21,953 nucleotides of DNA from Candidatus Cloacimonadota bacterium (GCA_030628975.1 DAOVPZ010000003.1:1-21953); one strand, 5' to 3'. Positions 7,820 through 15,593 are shown, counted from the stretch's first letter. Notes: a model not told the origin generated them from the sequence alone. Numbers and translations: made by a program.

Positions 7820-7866
7820 CTTATCCGAAGGATCTATCCCCGCGGACGCGGGGATCGCATGATAAG
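7820..7866. repeat. GC-rich nested palindrome, resembling one type I-E CRISPR repeat core
   Basis: The inner arms ATCCCCGCG (7836-7844) and CGCGGGGAT (7847-7855) are perfect complements, and the outer CTTATC (7820-7825) pairs with GATAAG (7861-7866). The inner part resembles the stem of type I-E CRISPR repeats, but there is only one copy and no array. It is more likely a dispersed palindromic element. Confidence 0.6.
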
Positions 7867-8050
7867 TTTTGAAAATGTTTTCTCAGCTTGATTGACAACT
7901 TTATGTCTACCTACTCCAGAATAAAAAATATTTTTATATAGAATACCACTCTTAAAATATAATACATTACAAAATTCCACTCTCCGATATGGTTACCCCA
8001 TTAAATCTATTTTTATTTAACTGGGTGTCGAAGACATGGCTTATCCTCCC

Positions 8051-8611
8051 TCACATTTCTTCTACAATCTCTTTTACTATTTGAACTAATTCTCTGTAAT
8101 TATAATTGTATATTTCTTTTGTATTATATATTGGATGAAATTCACACGCAAATTCTTGTAATATTCTCATTTCATTAGTTAATTTAGAGTCTACTGTAAT
8201 TTTATTAAGAATATTATCCAATTTCTTAACTATTTTCCTTTCTTCACTTGTCATATTTTGCTTAAAACTACTAATCCAATCTCTTGCTTCTTCAGCAGCT
8301 TCAATTAGTTCGTTTGATAATTTTTCTCTATTTACCCTCTTTTGTTTTTTGTTCAATTTAGGAGGTAATTCAAAGTGTTCTTCCAGTAGTTTAGCATCCT
8401 CTGGGGATAATCTTGGATTATCACAACATACTGTATATAATTCAAGTTTATCAAAATTGGTCATATACAAATCGGCATAATCATCTTTTTTTATACAATT
8501 TAATAAATCCTCTTTTGTAAATGGATCATTTACACTAATCATCTCAAATTTAATTTCTTTTCCACAACTTTGACAAACGAATTTCTTCTTTAATATTTTA
8601 TTGTTTTCCAT
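8051..8611 (-). CDS. Hypothetical protein with N-terminal Cys pair (186 aa)
   Basis: I do not recognise this protein. Residues 12-19 (VCQSCGKE) give one CxxC, and a second pair, CC, lies at 62-63 (TVCCDNP), so a zinc-bound N-terminal domain is possible. From about residue 85 it is strongly charged and helical (KLNKKQKRVNREKL and following), suggesting a coiled-coil or helical bundle. The start at 8611 follows AAAGGA, 3 bases after the preceding gene's stop. It is the last gene of the first operon, before the structured spacer at 7624-8050. Confidence 0.6.
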   Translation of the reverse strand: MENNKILKKKFVCQSCGKEIKFEMISVNDPFTKEDLLNCIKKDDYADLYMTNFDKLELYTVCCDNPRLSPEDAKLLEEHFELPPKLNKKQKRVNREKLSNELIEAAEEARDWISSFKQNMTSEERKIVKKLDNILNKITVDSKLTNEMRILQEFACEFHPIYNTKEIYNYNYRELVQIVKEIVEEM

Positions 8612-8614
8612 ATT

Positions 8615-8932
8615 TTATCCTTTCTTATGTTGTTGACATTCTTTACAATACATTTTTAATTTCTTTATCTTAGCAGATCTGTTATTAAATTCAGATAGAG
8701 GTAGGAATTCACCACAACCATCACAATATATCCTGCCCTGTTCATTGTCTTCAAAATCCCATGAAGATATAATCACTTTTTCACCACCTGGTGTTGTAGT
8801 CAGACTATCCTTTGAACAACCATCTACATCAAAATCGTGAATTACAATTTTAATGCCATCAGGAATCCCTGATATATTTTCAATCATTCCTTTTCGCAGT
8901 GTAATTAATATTTCATGCTCTTTTTTGCCCAT
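8615..8932 (-). CDS. Small zinc-ribbon-like protein (105 aa)
   Basis: The C-terminal 40 residues carry two cysteine pairs 22 residues apart: IYCDGCGEFLPLSEF (C70, C73) and MYCKECQQH (C96, C99). This spacing is like the zinc-binding region at the N-terminus of phage recombination endonuclease VII-type proteins, although no HNH residues follow because the protein ends. The N-terminal 60 residues are unfamiliar. I chose the ATG at 8932, six bases from GGGAG; the ATG at 8938 directly abuts the Shine-Dalgarno. Its start lies inside the end of the upstream gene (8913-9500), so translation is probably coupled. Confidence 0.6.
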   Translation of the reverse strand: MGKKEHEILITLRKGMIENISGIPDGIKIVIHDFDVDGCSKDSLTTTPGGEKVIISSWDFEDNEQGRIYCDGCGEFLPLSEFNNRSAKIKKLKMYCKECQQHKKG

Positions 8933-9500
8933 GTTCATCTCCCTTCTCTATTTTTTCGATTAGTTCTTCTAATTGTTCGTGTAATAATGTACCAGGATAA
9001 ACAGGTTTTCCGTCTAATGCCTCAATATTAAATATTATCTTACCATCTTTCAATAAACGAACAAGATATACTATTTGTTTTTTCTCACCATTGACTTCAA
9101 CTCCGACTTCTCTAACAAAAGCATCTCCAATATTTTGAGGAGAGCTAAATACTTTGGCTTTATTCCAATTAACATCCGACTCAGAAAATAATGTGCTGGG
9201 AAGCAGTCTGGGTTCATCTGCTATTAATAACTGATCTGTTTTCTTAACATACACTCCATCTCCATCCCTTAAACCGCTAATATTATATTCTGCATTCCAT
9301 CCAATCAGATTACCATATGCAATTGCGAGAGGATCACCTTTAATACCCTTAATTGTTCTATAAAAGAAATCTTCATCCAGATGATCAGCTTCGAAAATGA
9401 CTATATCGGCATTATTAATTTTTGATAATTCCTTTTCATCATTAATATAATCGCCGATATCTACCTCATAGACCTTTAATATTTTTTCTTGGCATGTCAT
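8913..9500 (-). CDS. Hypothetical protein (195 aa)
   Basis: No family is recognised. The start at 9500 follows AAAGGAG at good spacing; a longer frame upstream overlaps the preceding gene without a ribosome binding site. The protein is acidic, mostly alternating beta-like and polar segments (for example ADIVIFEADHLDEDF; KQIVYLVRLLKDGKIIFNIE), with a Glu-rich helix near the end (EQLEELIEKIEKGDE). It has no signal peptide, membrane segment or cysteine motif. It sits in a run of small acidic genes downstream of the first MoxR/VWA module. Confidence 0.55.
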   Translation of the reverse strand: MTCQEKILKVYEVDIGDYINDEKELSKINNADIVIFEADHLDEDFFYRTIKGIKGDPLAIAYGNLIGWNAEYNISGLRDGDGVYVKKTDQLLIADEPRLLPSTLFSESDVNWNKAKVFSSPQNIGDAFVREVGVEVNGEKKQIVYLVRLLKDGKIIFNIEALDGKPVYPGTLLHEQLEELIEKIEKGDEHGQKRA

Positions 9501-9514
9501 AATATACTCCTTTC

Positions 9515-9907
9515 TTAGCCAAATACAGTCCATTCTTCTAATTTTGGTTCTAATTTTTTATCTTTTAAATCTCGTCCAAGTGGCGTTAATCTCTTTTCAA
9601 ACAAATCACTTTCCTGGAACCATAGATAAATTTGTCCTTCTTCAAGACTATCGTAACAATCTCCATCATCTGCATTATATCGATATAATGTTACTGTTGC
9701 TTTATAGTTCTTAAGGGGTAGTTCTTCATCTAAAAATTCATCGAAATTATCTACAAGTTGATCTTTTAAATTATCATAATCGTTAATATCTATATCTAAT
9801 TTCTCAAGAAAATGTTTTTTTAATACATTAATATCCAATATTCCCACAGAATTACAATCTAATAGCAACATATAACCATGTATTGGAGCCATTCCTGATC
9901 CCATCAT
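9515..9907 (-). CDS. Hypothetical acidic protein (130 aa)
   Basis: Unrecognised. It is very acidic in the middle (INDYDNLKDQLVDNFDEFLD), with a YRYNADDGDCYDSLEEGQIY segment near residues 85-104. The start at 9907 overlaps the upstream stop in an ATGA and uses the GGAGG of that junction; the adjacent second Met (9904) has better spacing and may be the true start. The overlap implies coupled translation. The charge would suit a DNA-mimic or small regulatory protein, but that is speculation. Confidence 0.55.
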   Translation of the reverse strand: MMGSGMAPIHGYMLLLDCNSVGILDINVLKKHFLEKLDIDINDYDNLKDQLVDNFDEFLDEELPLKNYKATVTLYRYNADDGDCYDSLEEGQIYLWFQESDLFEKRLTPLGRDLKDKKLEPKLEEWTVFG

Positions 9908-10101
9908 TTACCTCCTTTAAACATTTCTTTTATGTCGTACTGAACTTCTTTTAACTCTCCATTCGAAGCATGATTGTACATATTATAATTCTCAACCAGA
10001 TAATCTTTAACACTGCCTTTGTATTCATTATTAACTTTTTTAATCTCCGATTTATCAAGTTCGATAGTTCCATTTAACATATACTGGAAATAGACCTTCA
10101 T
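9904..10101 (-). CDS. Hypothetical small protein (65 aa)
   Basis: Unrecognised; a short, charged protein (MKVYFQYMLNGTIELDKSEI and onward). It overlaps both neighbours by ATGA and has GGAGGTGAGCA before the ATG, so it is almost certainly a translated link in the operon. The beginning, with an alternating beta-strand pattern followed by an acidic helix, is like many small phage-encoded proteins, without a nameable family. Confidence 0.5.
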   Translation of the reverse strand: MKVYFQYMLNGTIELDKSEIKKVNNEYKGSVKDYLVENYNMYNHASNGELKEVQYDIKEMFKGGK

Positions 10102-10493
10102 TGCTCACCTCCTTCAGAATATCCACAATTATCACATTGTAGCTTATCAAAAGAATTTCTACCTGTTTCGTAACTTCCACAATTTGGATAGGGAGTTTTG
10201 TGTTTTACTTTCATTACAATAAAATACGATGGACTATAGTCGTAAGGATCATAAAGAAACTCATAGTCACATTGTTCTTCCTGAGCAGTTAATGCTTTGA
10301 TGATAATCTTATCTATACTGAATTTCTCTTCTAAAGATTCAATTACATTATCAAGTGAATCCTCATCATAATACTCCTTGTCACTAATCTTTATATCAAA
10401 TGTCTTCTCAAATATATCCTTCTCTACAAGCTCCATAATAATCTCTGTTACATTATTATAAAATATTGTTTCAATGACCTTTATTGTTTTCAT
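10098..10493 (-). CDS. Hypothetical protein with incomplete C-terminal zinc ribbon (131 aa)
   Basis: Residues about 103-128 read like a zinc ribbon: PYPNCGSYETGRNSF, then QCDNCGYSEGG. The first knuckle has lost its leading cysteine (YPNC in place of CPxC), leaving three cysteines. The N-terminal 100 residues are acidic and unfamiliar, with a hydrophobic strand in KTIKVIETIFYNNVTEIIME. The start at 10493 has AAGGAGATTT upstream. It may bind nucleic acid or a protein through the ribbon if an outside residue completes the site. Confidence 0.55.
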   Translation of the reverse strand: MKTIKVIETIFYNNVTEIIMELVEKDIFEKTFDIKISDKEYYDEDSLDNVIESLEEKFSIDKIIIKALTAQEEQCDYEFLYDPYDYSPSYFIVMKVKHKTPYPNCGSYETGRNSFDKLQCDNCGYSEGGEQ

Positions 10494-10561
10494 AAATCTC
10501 CTTTCATGTGAAAAACTTTATAATTGTTGAATTTTACAAATTATTTTTTTAAGATAGTAGT

Positions 10562-11002
10562 CTATTTTCTTATATCTTGATATTTTTTATCTGTCGCATC
10601 CTGAACAACATTAACATAATCATTATATTCCTGCTCACTTATTTCTTCAATGTAATCTACTTGATCTGCATCCTCAGGAGTTAATAATCCACGTCCCATT
10701 GCAATGTTGATTAATGCTTCCTCAGTATAATTTTCATCATCAACTTTCATAAATACAGAATAACCTTCCTGTCTATTGTAAAATACATGCAATTCATAAT
10801 ATTTACAAGGCTTAATAAGATTATTATCCTCATCAAACACTTGCTCATTACCATTAACTATTACACAATCAAAATCACTTATAGTCCAATTACCATCTTT
10901 AAAAACATCCACAGAATATAATTTGTCAGAACCTTCTATTTCAATCCCCACAAGTACTTTTATTTGTGGAGATATTTTTATGCCAATATATTTATCTTTC
11001 AT
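10562..11002 (-). CDS. Hypothetical protein (146 aa)
   Basis: Unrecognised. I use the ATG at 11002 (AAAGGA upstream) because the longer frame's extension has no ribosome binding site. The protein is acidic with beta-rich segments (IGIKISPQIKVLVGIEIEG; YYELHVFYNRQEGYSVFMKV) and an acidic helical tail. A 68-base AT-rich gap separates its stop from the next start, the largest gap inside this operon; no clear promoter is seen there. Confidence 0.5.
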   Translation of the reverse strand: MKDKYIGIKISPQIKVLVGIEIEGSDKLYSVDVFKDGNWTISDFDCVIVNGNEQVFDEDNNLIKPCKYYELHVFYNRQEGYSVFMKVDDENYTEEALINIAMGRGLLTPEDADQVDYIEEISEQEYNDYVNVVQDATDKKYQDIRK

Positions 11003-11053
11003 TGTATAAATCCTTTCCCTGAATATTGGTTCTTTAGATAACACTTTTGTATA

Positions 11054-11548
11054 CTATATCTTAATAACTTTTTTTGTATTATAAAGTACAAATTCTTCTC
11101 CTGTAGCTAAAGGATCGTAATATCTTATCCCATCGAAACCCATATCCAATGTTAATAGTTTTAAATGCTCATTTTTTGTGCTGTTACCATATTTGGCTAT
11201 TGCAAGTTTTTCAAACTCATTAAATTCTTCATATATTGTCAAATCAATAAATTTTGGATTCCCATGATATTCTTCTATTTTCCCACAAGTGCCATCACAG
11301 TTATAAAAATTTTCTAATGCTTTTTTATCTTTCCCAAGATATAAACCCTTTCCTAAACCAATTTCACCTAATCCTCCTGTAGCATGATAAAAAACAGCTG
11401 GTTTATAATTTTCAGTTTTAGCTAAATCTAATTTTATTTTCTGCTCTATAGAATATGAATCTCCATAATTATTCAAAAGCTCTTTAGTATTAGGTAATTC
11501 TAAAAGTTCTTCAGCTGATAATGTGATTTTATTAGTTATTTTTTCCAT
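11054..11548 (-). CDS. Probable ADP-ribosyltransferase-fold protein (164 aa)
   Basis: The C-terminal 115 residues have the order of landmarks of H-Y-E-type ADP-ribosyltransferases: AVFYHATGG (H55), a GKGLYLGKDKKALENF segment (Y70), then MGFDGIRYYD and GEEFVLYN (E151/E152) near the end. The last pattern, a GxDGI strand followed by a Glu before a hydrophobic strand, is frequent in phage and toxin ART domains. Enzymatic activity is inferred only from these three positions. Residues 1-45 are helical and may be a binding region. No signal peptide. The start at 11548 has AAAGGA upstream. In a phage-like operon it could modify a host protein; it might instead be an inactive relative. Confidence 0.5.
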   Translation of the reverse strand: MEKITNKITLSAEELLELPNTKELLNNYGDSYSIEQKIKLDLAKTENYKPAVFYHATGGLGEIGLGKGLYLGKDKKALENFYNCDGTCGKIEEYHGNPKFIDLTIYEEFNEFEKLAIAKYGNSTKNEHLKLLTLDMGFDGIRYYDPLATGEEFVLYNTKKVIKI

Positions 11549-11575
11549 ATTTGATTCCTTTCTCTGGATATGTAA

Positions 11576-12019
11576 TTATCTCCATTTACAGGTTATTTTA
11601 TCTATACTACAATATAATTCATATTGATTCAAATTGCCCTGTGCAAACATTAAGTGACATTCGAATAACTGACTGAATAACTTAACCTCATCACCATCCA
11701 TTGGTTCTTCAGGTAAGCCTTCTGTGTCGCATATTTCTTGAAAAGAGCACCATGCATTATTTAGACATTCCGTAAACAAATCTTTTATGCTGGGATAGAT
11801 GACTAATTCAGGATCAATTTGAAATTCTATTAATAACTCTAATACAAGCTTAAGGGCATTCTCAAATCCGGTTAGATATGCCTTTTCATATCCTTGCAAA
11901 TCTTTTTCTTGCCAATGTGATTCCTCTAATGCCTTATCGATCTCTTTTTTATCAAATTCTGATAACTCAGTAATAAATTTAGTTATTTTTTCCTGTAATG
12001 TTATTTCTTTATCCTTCAT
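11576..12019 (-). CDS. Hypothetical helical protein (147 aa)
   Basis: Unrecognised. It is predicted largely helical, with an amphipathic beginning (ITLQEKITKFITELSEFDKK) and scattered cysteines towards the C-terminus (NNAWCSFQEICD, LFECHL, YCSIDKITC) that do not form a clear metal site. Its ATG overlaps the upstream stop by one base (TAATG), so it is translated by re-initiation after the preceding gene. No membrane segment or signal peptide. Confidence 0.5.
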   Translation of the reverse strand: MKDKEITLQEKITKFITELSEFDKKEIDKALEESHWQEKDLQGYEKAYLTGFENALKLVLELLIEFQIDPELVIYPSIKDLFTECLNNAWCSFQEICDTEGLPEEPMDGDEVKLFSQLFECHLMFAQGNLNQYELYCSIDKITCKWR

Positions 12020-12447
12020 TATTGCGTCTCCTTGCTCTTTCTTATTTTTGTAAATTTGCCATTCCAGGGAATTGACTTTATCTTTATTGAAAATACTAAC
12101 TCCAATTCTTTAGGAGTTGCTTCAATCAACCTCTTATCATTTAATTCCATCAGCTCATCCTGCGTCATATTCTTAACCTTACTCTTAGGAAATGATTTCT
12201 TTAAGGTCTTTCCTTCAAATACAAGTATAAGATTTTCAGCTTTTGTTTTTTTATTTGCCATAATATCTCCTGTTATTTCATATTTTTGAGGATATTTGCT
12301 TACATGGGTTATTATAAAGTTGTTATATTTCTTCCTGTTTTCTCCATTGTGATACCAATTTTTGAATTTTTTACATATGCTTATTTCTTTACATGTAGAA
12401 CAGGAAACCATCCTGATAGAATGTTCCGGTAATTGACATTGTTTCAT
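12019..12447 (-). CDS. Hypothetical protein with two in-frame starts (142 or 80 aa)
   Basis: The frame opens at 12447 behind GAGG and runs 142 codons. A second ATG at 12261 has an even better AGGAGATATT upstream and would give an 80-residue product (MANKKTKAENLILVFEGK and onward). The first 62 residues contain a Cys-rich patch (VSCSTCKEISICKKF), while the rest is basic with no cysteines. So this may be one gene with an internal start, or two former genes fused in frame. Neither half has a recognised domain. Confidence 0.5.
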   Translation of the reverse strand: MKQCQLPEHSIRMVSCSTCKEISICKKFKNWYHNGENRKKYNNFIITHVSKYPQKYEITGDIMANKKTKAENLILVFEGKTLKKSFPKSKVKNMTQDELMELNDKRLIEATPKELELVFSIKIKSIPWNGKFTKIRKSKETQ

Positions 12448-12449
12448 GA

Positions 12450-13403
12450 CTATACCTCAGATAAGTTCATATTAAGCTTTAGCTGACATTTTTTCTTCTC
12501 TTTATCAGCACGATAATCATCTAATGCTTCTTCTATTCTATACTGAACTTCATCTTCAAAACTTAATCGCTCATTATAGTCTTTAACCCATCCTAATATC
12601 CAGTCAATCGCTTCAATATGATGTCTAAGGTCCTTTGCAAGTTCTTTTAAATATGATATTTCATTTTCTCCAATCTCATGAAAATTTTCAATATCCTTAT
12701 ATTCTTCTATTAAAGCTGAGATTTCATCAATTGTGTTTGTTAGATGCTCTGAAGACTCTATGCTAAACCAGCCACCGCTTCTGCCGTAAAAACCTGCTTC
12801 TTCAGTATATAATGCGTCTAAATATTCCTTTTGCTTAATATCTTCCTTCATACATTCTTTTAATTTATGGATTTTCTCTTCATTCGTTTTCAACTCATCT
12901 ATTGCAGGATAATCAGTTTTATCACCAGACTTTATTCTTTCTATCTGCTCTTCCCAGTATTTCTTGCCACATAAAGTGCAACCTTTCAGGAAATCATCAA
13001 TAATATATGATTGACTAAAATAAATAAAATCATCCCAGAGTGAGTTAATATATGTTTCATCAAATTTTTCCACTAGATGTTTTTTTTCATTCTCCGTTAT
13101 TTCTAACTTTTCAATCAATTTTTCAACATCTACATAATCTCCATATCGCTTAACATTCACACACAGCATCTTTTTATGGTCATACCACCTGCTATGTTCT
13201 TCTATTAATCCTTCGGCTTCTTCTATTACTGCTCCTGCTTTTGATAAGGCTTTTTCTAATTTTAAAATAGTGTCTATATGCCTTAATATATATACAAAAT
13301 TCTCAAAGTTCCCTTTGTCTTCATCAGGCTGAAAATAGTGTTCTCCTATCGAGACGTCTACAGCCAATTTTATATTTTCCTCTGCTATCATTTGATTCTC
13401 CAT
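12450..13403 (-). CDS. Large acidic helical protein linked to the first MoxR/VWA module (317 aa)
   Basis: Unrecognised family. It is very rich in Glu/Lys and predicted mostly helical, with likely coiled coil near 45-125 and 170-260. One CxxC lies in FLKGCTLCGKKYWE, and a Gly-rich turn in GFYGRSGGWFS. I chose the ATG at 13403 (GAGGTGTAAA upstream); the ATG at 13391 (GGAGAATCAA) is an alternative. It begins 8 bases after the VWA gene stop, so it looks like a fourth component of the AAA-DUF3150-VWA set, perhaps a scaffold or substrate adaptor. That role is inference. Confidence 0.6.
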   Translation of the reverse strand: MENQMIAEENIKLAVDVSIGEHYFQPDEDKGNFENFVYILRHIDTILKLEKALSKAGAVIEEAEGLIEEHSRWYDHKKMLCVNVKRYGDYVDVEKLIEKLEITENEKKHLVEKFDETYINSLWDDFIYFSQSYIIDDFLKGCTLCGKKYWEEQIERIKSGDKTDYPAIDELKTNEEKIHKLKECMKEDIKQKEYLDALYTEEAGFYGRSGGWFSIESSEHLTNTIDEISALIEEYKDIENFHEIGENEISYLKELAKDLRHHIEAIDWILGWVKDYNERLSFEDEVQYRIEEALDDYRADKEKKKCQLKLNMNLSEV

Positions 13404-13411
13404 TTTACACC

Positions 13412-14575
13412 TCATCTATTCATTATTATAGTTTCACCAAATGGTGCATTAAACCTGTCATTTTTATCTGTTAATATCCATAAAACAGGATAGTCAGGTT
13501 CTTCTGGAAATCTATCACACCAGCCATCTGTCATATATATAGCACATACAGGAGCAATATCATTTTCTTTTAGCCATTCAAATCCTGGTTTGTAGTTAGT
13601 TCCACCACCTCCTCTTGCTTCTAATTTTATATCATTTGCCTTGATTAATTGTGATCCTTTAACATCTGAATCAACATATAATACCTGTATCTCTGCATCT
13701 GGGAATATCTGAAATATTCCTCTTAGTTCTGCAGCCATCTCATCTAATTCTCTCTCGCTGATACTACCACTTGTATCAATTAATAACGCAATCTGTCCCA
13801 GTTCAGGATTCTTTAACTCTGGAAGGTATAGACCAAGATGAGTATATCTTCTATTTGGCATTGTCCAGGTGTAATCATTTCTTGCATTCTCAGTTAAAAA
13901 CCTTGAAAGAATCTCCTGCCAGGGTAGTTTAGGTTCAAGCATTTCCTTTATCATTCTATCAATATCGTCAGATAACTTGCCTTGAGATCTGGCAATGTTG
14001 GATGCCTGCTGGATCTTTATCTTCCACTCCTCAATTTTTTGTTTTATCTCAGCTGTAGATACTGTCTGACCTGCTTTATAATCCCTAACTTCTCCACATC
14101 TGCCAGGATCCTGGTTCTGTTGATTATTCCCAGGTTGATTTTGTACTTTATTAGAATCTGATTCAGCCCTTCCACGAGTATCGTCTGGTAGCATAGAATA
14201 TATCTTTTCAGCTTCTTTTCCATCATATTCGGGGTTTCGCAATCTGCTTGCTGGAAGTATAAAATCAGCTTCTTCAATTATGCCATTAATCGCATAATCT
14301 CCTGCTATGTTCCATCTGCTATGTTCTCTGCCCATTCTTCTGAATGGATGCAGCATTGCAACATGCATTACTTCATGAGCTATTATGCCTTTTAGTTCAT
14401 CTAAACTTATATTCATTACATATTCAGGATTGTATCCTAAATACTCGCTGTCTGTCCATAATGTTTCGCAAGATGGGTCTTTAATCAATTTTAGCCTTAA
14501 GGCTATACTTGCAAAAAATGGAGCTGATAATATCAACCCCACTCTTGCTCTTATCATCTGTTTTTCCGGTGTCAT
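13412..14575 (-). CDS. HExxH metallopeptidase-like / VWA protein, first copy (387 aa)
   Basis: This has the domain order of the predicted VWA-like metallopeptidases (DUF2201 type). The N-terminal zinc motif is GIIAHEVMHVAMLHPFRRMG (H67, E68, H71), followed by WNIAGDYAINGIIEE (D93). A low-complexity Asn/Gln linker runs at about 140-160. The C-terminal VWA domain has MIDAS residues in ALLIDTSGSISERE (D267-x-S269-x-S271), GGGTNY (T326) and YMTDGWCD (D350). It follows the DUF3150-like gene by 12 bases and belongs with the MoxR ATPase at 15811-16845. Compared with the copy at 6267-7562 it is shorter and clearly diverged, but all key residues are kept in both. Cytosolic; substrate unknown. Confidence 0.87.
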   Translation of the reverse strand: MTPEKQMIRARVGLILSAPFFASIALRLKLIKDPSCETLWTDSEYLGYNPEYVMNISLDELKGIIAHEVMHVAMLHPFRRMGREHSRWNIAGDYAINGIIEEADFILPASRLRNPEYDGKEAEKIYSMLPDDTRGRAESDSNKVQNQPGNNQQNQDPGRCGEVRDYKAGQTVSTAEIKQKIEEWKIKIQQASNIARSQGKLSDDIDRMIKEMLEPKLPWQEILSRFLTENARNDYTWTMPNRRYTHLGLYLPELKNPELGQIALLIDTSGSISERELDEMAAELRGIFQIFPDAEIQVLYVDSDVKGSQLIKANDIKLEARGGGGTNYKPGFEWLKENDIAPVCAIYMTDGWCDRFPEEPDYPVLWILTDKNDRFNAPFGETIIMNR

Positions 14576-14587
14576 GGATTACCCCCA

Positions 14588-15433
14588 CTAAGTCATATAA
14601 TACTTCATTTTGTTTACAATATCCCTGGCTTCTCTTGCTTTAGACTGACGATATTTCTTATTTTCCCTTAATGATTCTGCTGAAACGATAAGTTTCTTTT
14701 CTATTTCTTCTTTCATATCATTAAGAACCTTATCATTAGTTATATTTAATGCTGGTAGCAAGTAACAAAGTTCTTTTATGTTTTCAATTAGACTATCATA
14801 AATTTTCCCATGTTTATTTGATAATTGATCAGCCATTCTGGAGATAGCCTCATAAAACCTTTTCCAGAGATTCTGAATGCTTTTTTCTATAGTTAATTTG
14901 GTTCTTTCTTCAATATCTTTTTGAATTTTTACTATTTCATCATTTTGTAAATTTACTCTAAAATCCTTTCCATCTGGTATTGGAAGTATGTTTATATTAA
15001 AGTTATATCTAGATTCCAGTGTATAACTATCAGGATAATCGGCATCCCTATACATATCCCGGAGACGAATTGTTGCTTCAGATTTTAATTCTTGATATTT
15101 TGAGATGAAATTCTTTACAGCTTTTTCAAATTGGTCTTTATATTTCTCCATACTGGCTATATAATCAAAAAATAGTTCAGATGGTAACAATCTATCTCCT
15201 TTATCTGTCCACGGCAATGTGACCTTATAATTATATAACCTTGCATTGTTTGTAATCTGAGTTATTTTATTAATTTCGTCTTTCGCAATAAGAAGTTTAT
15301 TATATCTCCCTGCTTCTTGAGCATTGTGGCGTTGTTCTATTTCATCAGAAATTTCTATATCATATCGCCTTGCTGTCCATTGACTAATTGCCAATGTGAC
15401 GATCATAGCTTTTTCTTGAATTCTTTCACTCAT
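14588..15433 (-). CDS. DUF3150-like phage protein, partner of MoxR/VWA (281 aa)
   Basis: The opening is recognisable from a family common in phages and prophages next to MoxR and CobT/VWA-like genes: LAISQWTARRYDIEISDEIE (14-33), then AGRYNKLLI (41-49), the ARLYNYKVTLPWTDKGDRLL segment (64-83) and RDADYPDSY (128-136). The rest is a long helical region (about 165-281). No catalytic motif is seen. Its start overlaps the end of the 55-residue gene by 8 bases, and GGAGGACAAA precedes the ATG. Assignment to DUF3150 rests on remembered sequence pattern and gene order; a profile search would settle it. It probably forms part of the ATPase complex. Confidence 0.6.
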   Translation of the reverse strand: MSERIQEKAMIVTLAISQWTARRYDIEISDEIEQRHNAQEAGRYNKLLIAKDEINKITQITNNARLYNYKVTLPWTDKGDRLLPSELFFDYIASMEKYKDQFEKAVKNFISKYQELKSEATIRLRDMYRDADYPDSYTLESRYNFNINILPIPDGKDFRVNLQNDEIVKIQKDIEERTKLTIEKSIQNLWKRFYEAISRMADQLSNKHGKIYDSLIENIKELCYLLPALNITNDKVLNDMKEEIEKKLIVSAESLRENKKYRQSKAREARDIVNKMKYYMT

Positions 15434-15593
15434 TTTTGTCCTCCATCATATTCTCAATAGTTATTAAATCTTCCCAAAGATCATATATTAGAGACCAAGA
15501 ATTACTCTGTCTGGCTTTCTCAAGAGCTTCTTTTTCATTTTTGGCCTCTACTACTACTTCAAATTCGTCACGATATTTTACATAATATTTCAT
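15426..15593 (-). CDS. Small DpnD/PcfM-like protein (55 aa)
   Basis: A short gene with AAGGAGGAGAG directly before the ATG at 15593. The sequence MKYYVKYRDEFEVVVEAKNE continues as KEALEKARQ. This beta-strand, beta-strand, helix pattern with an EAxNEKEALEKA segment resembles the small DpnD/PcfM-type proteins found in phages and conjugative elements. The match is by pattern only. It overlaps the upstream stop by ATGA and the downstream start by 8 bases, so translation is coupled on both sides. Confidence 0.65.
   Translation of the reverse strand: MKYYVKYRDEFEVVVEAKNEKEALEKARQSNSWSLIYDLWEDLITIENMMEDKNE

Larger units (their letters stand above)
7624..8050. other. Non-coding spacer between the two operons, with several palindromes
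   Basis: These 427 bases hold no supported gene. The stretch contains the leader promoter region, a long hairpin at 7705-7752, a GC-rich nested palindrome at 7820-7866, and directly after the preceding gene's stop a minute frame (8037-8017, MSSTPS) behind a strong GGGAGG. That minute frame may be the decayed start of a lost gene or a leader peptide. The rest is AT-rich. If transcribed from the upstream operon it would form a roughly 490-base structured leader for the second VWA/MoxR module. Confidence 0.5.

Noticed and set aside
7820..7866. CRISPR array
   Set aside because: Only a single repeat-like palindrome; no second copy or spacers in the window.
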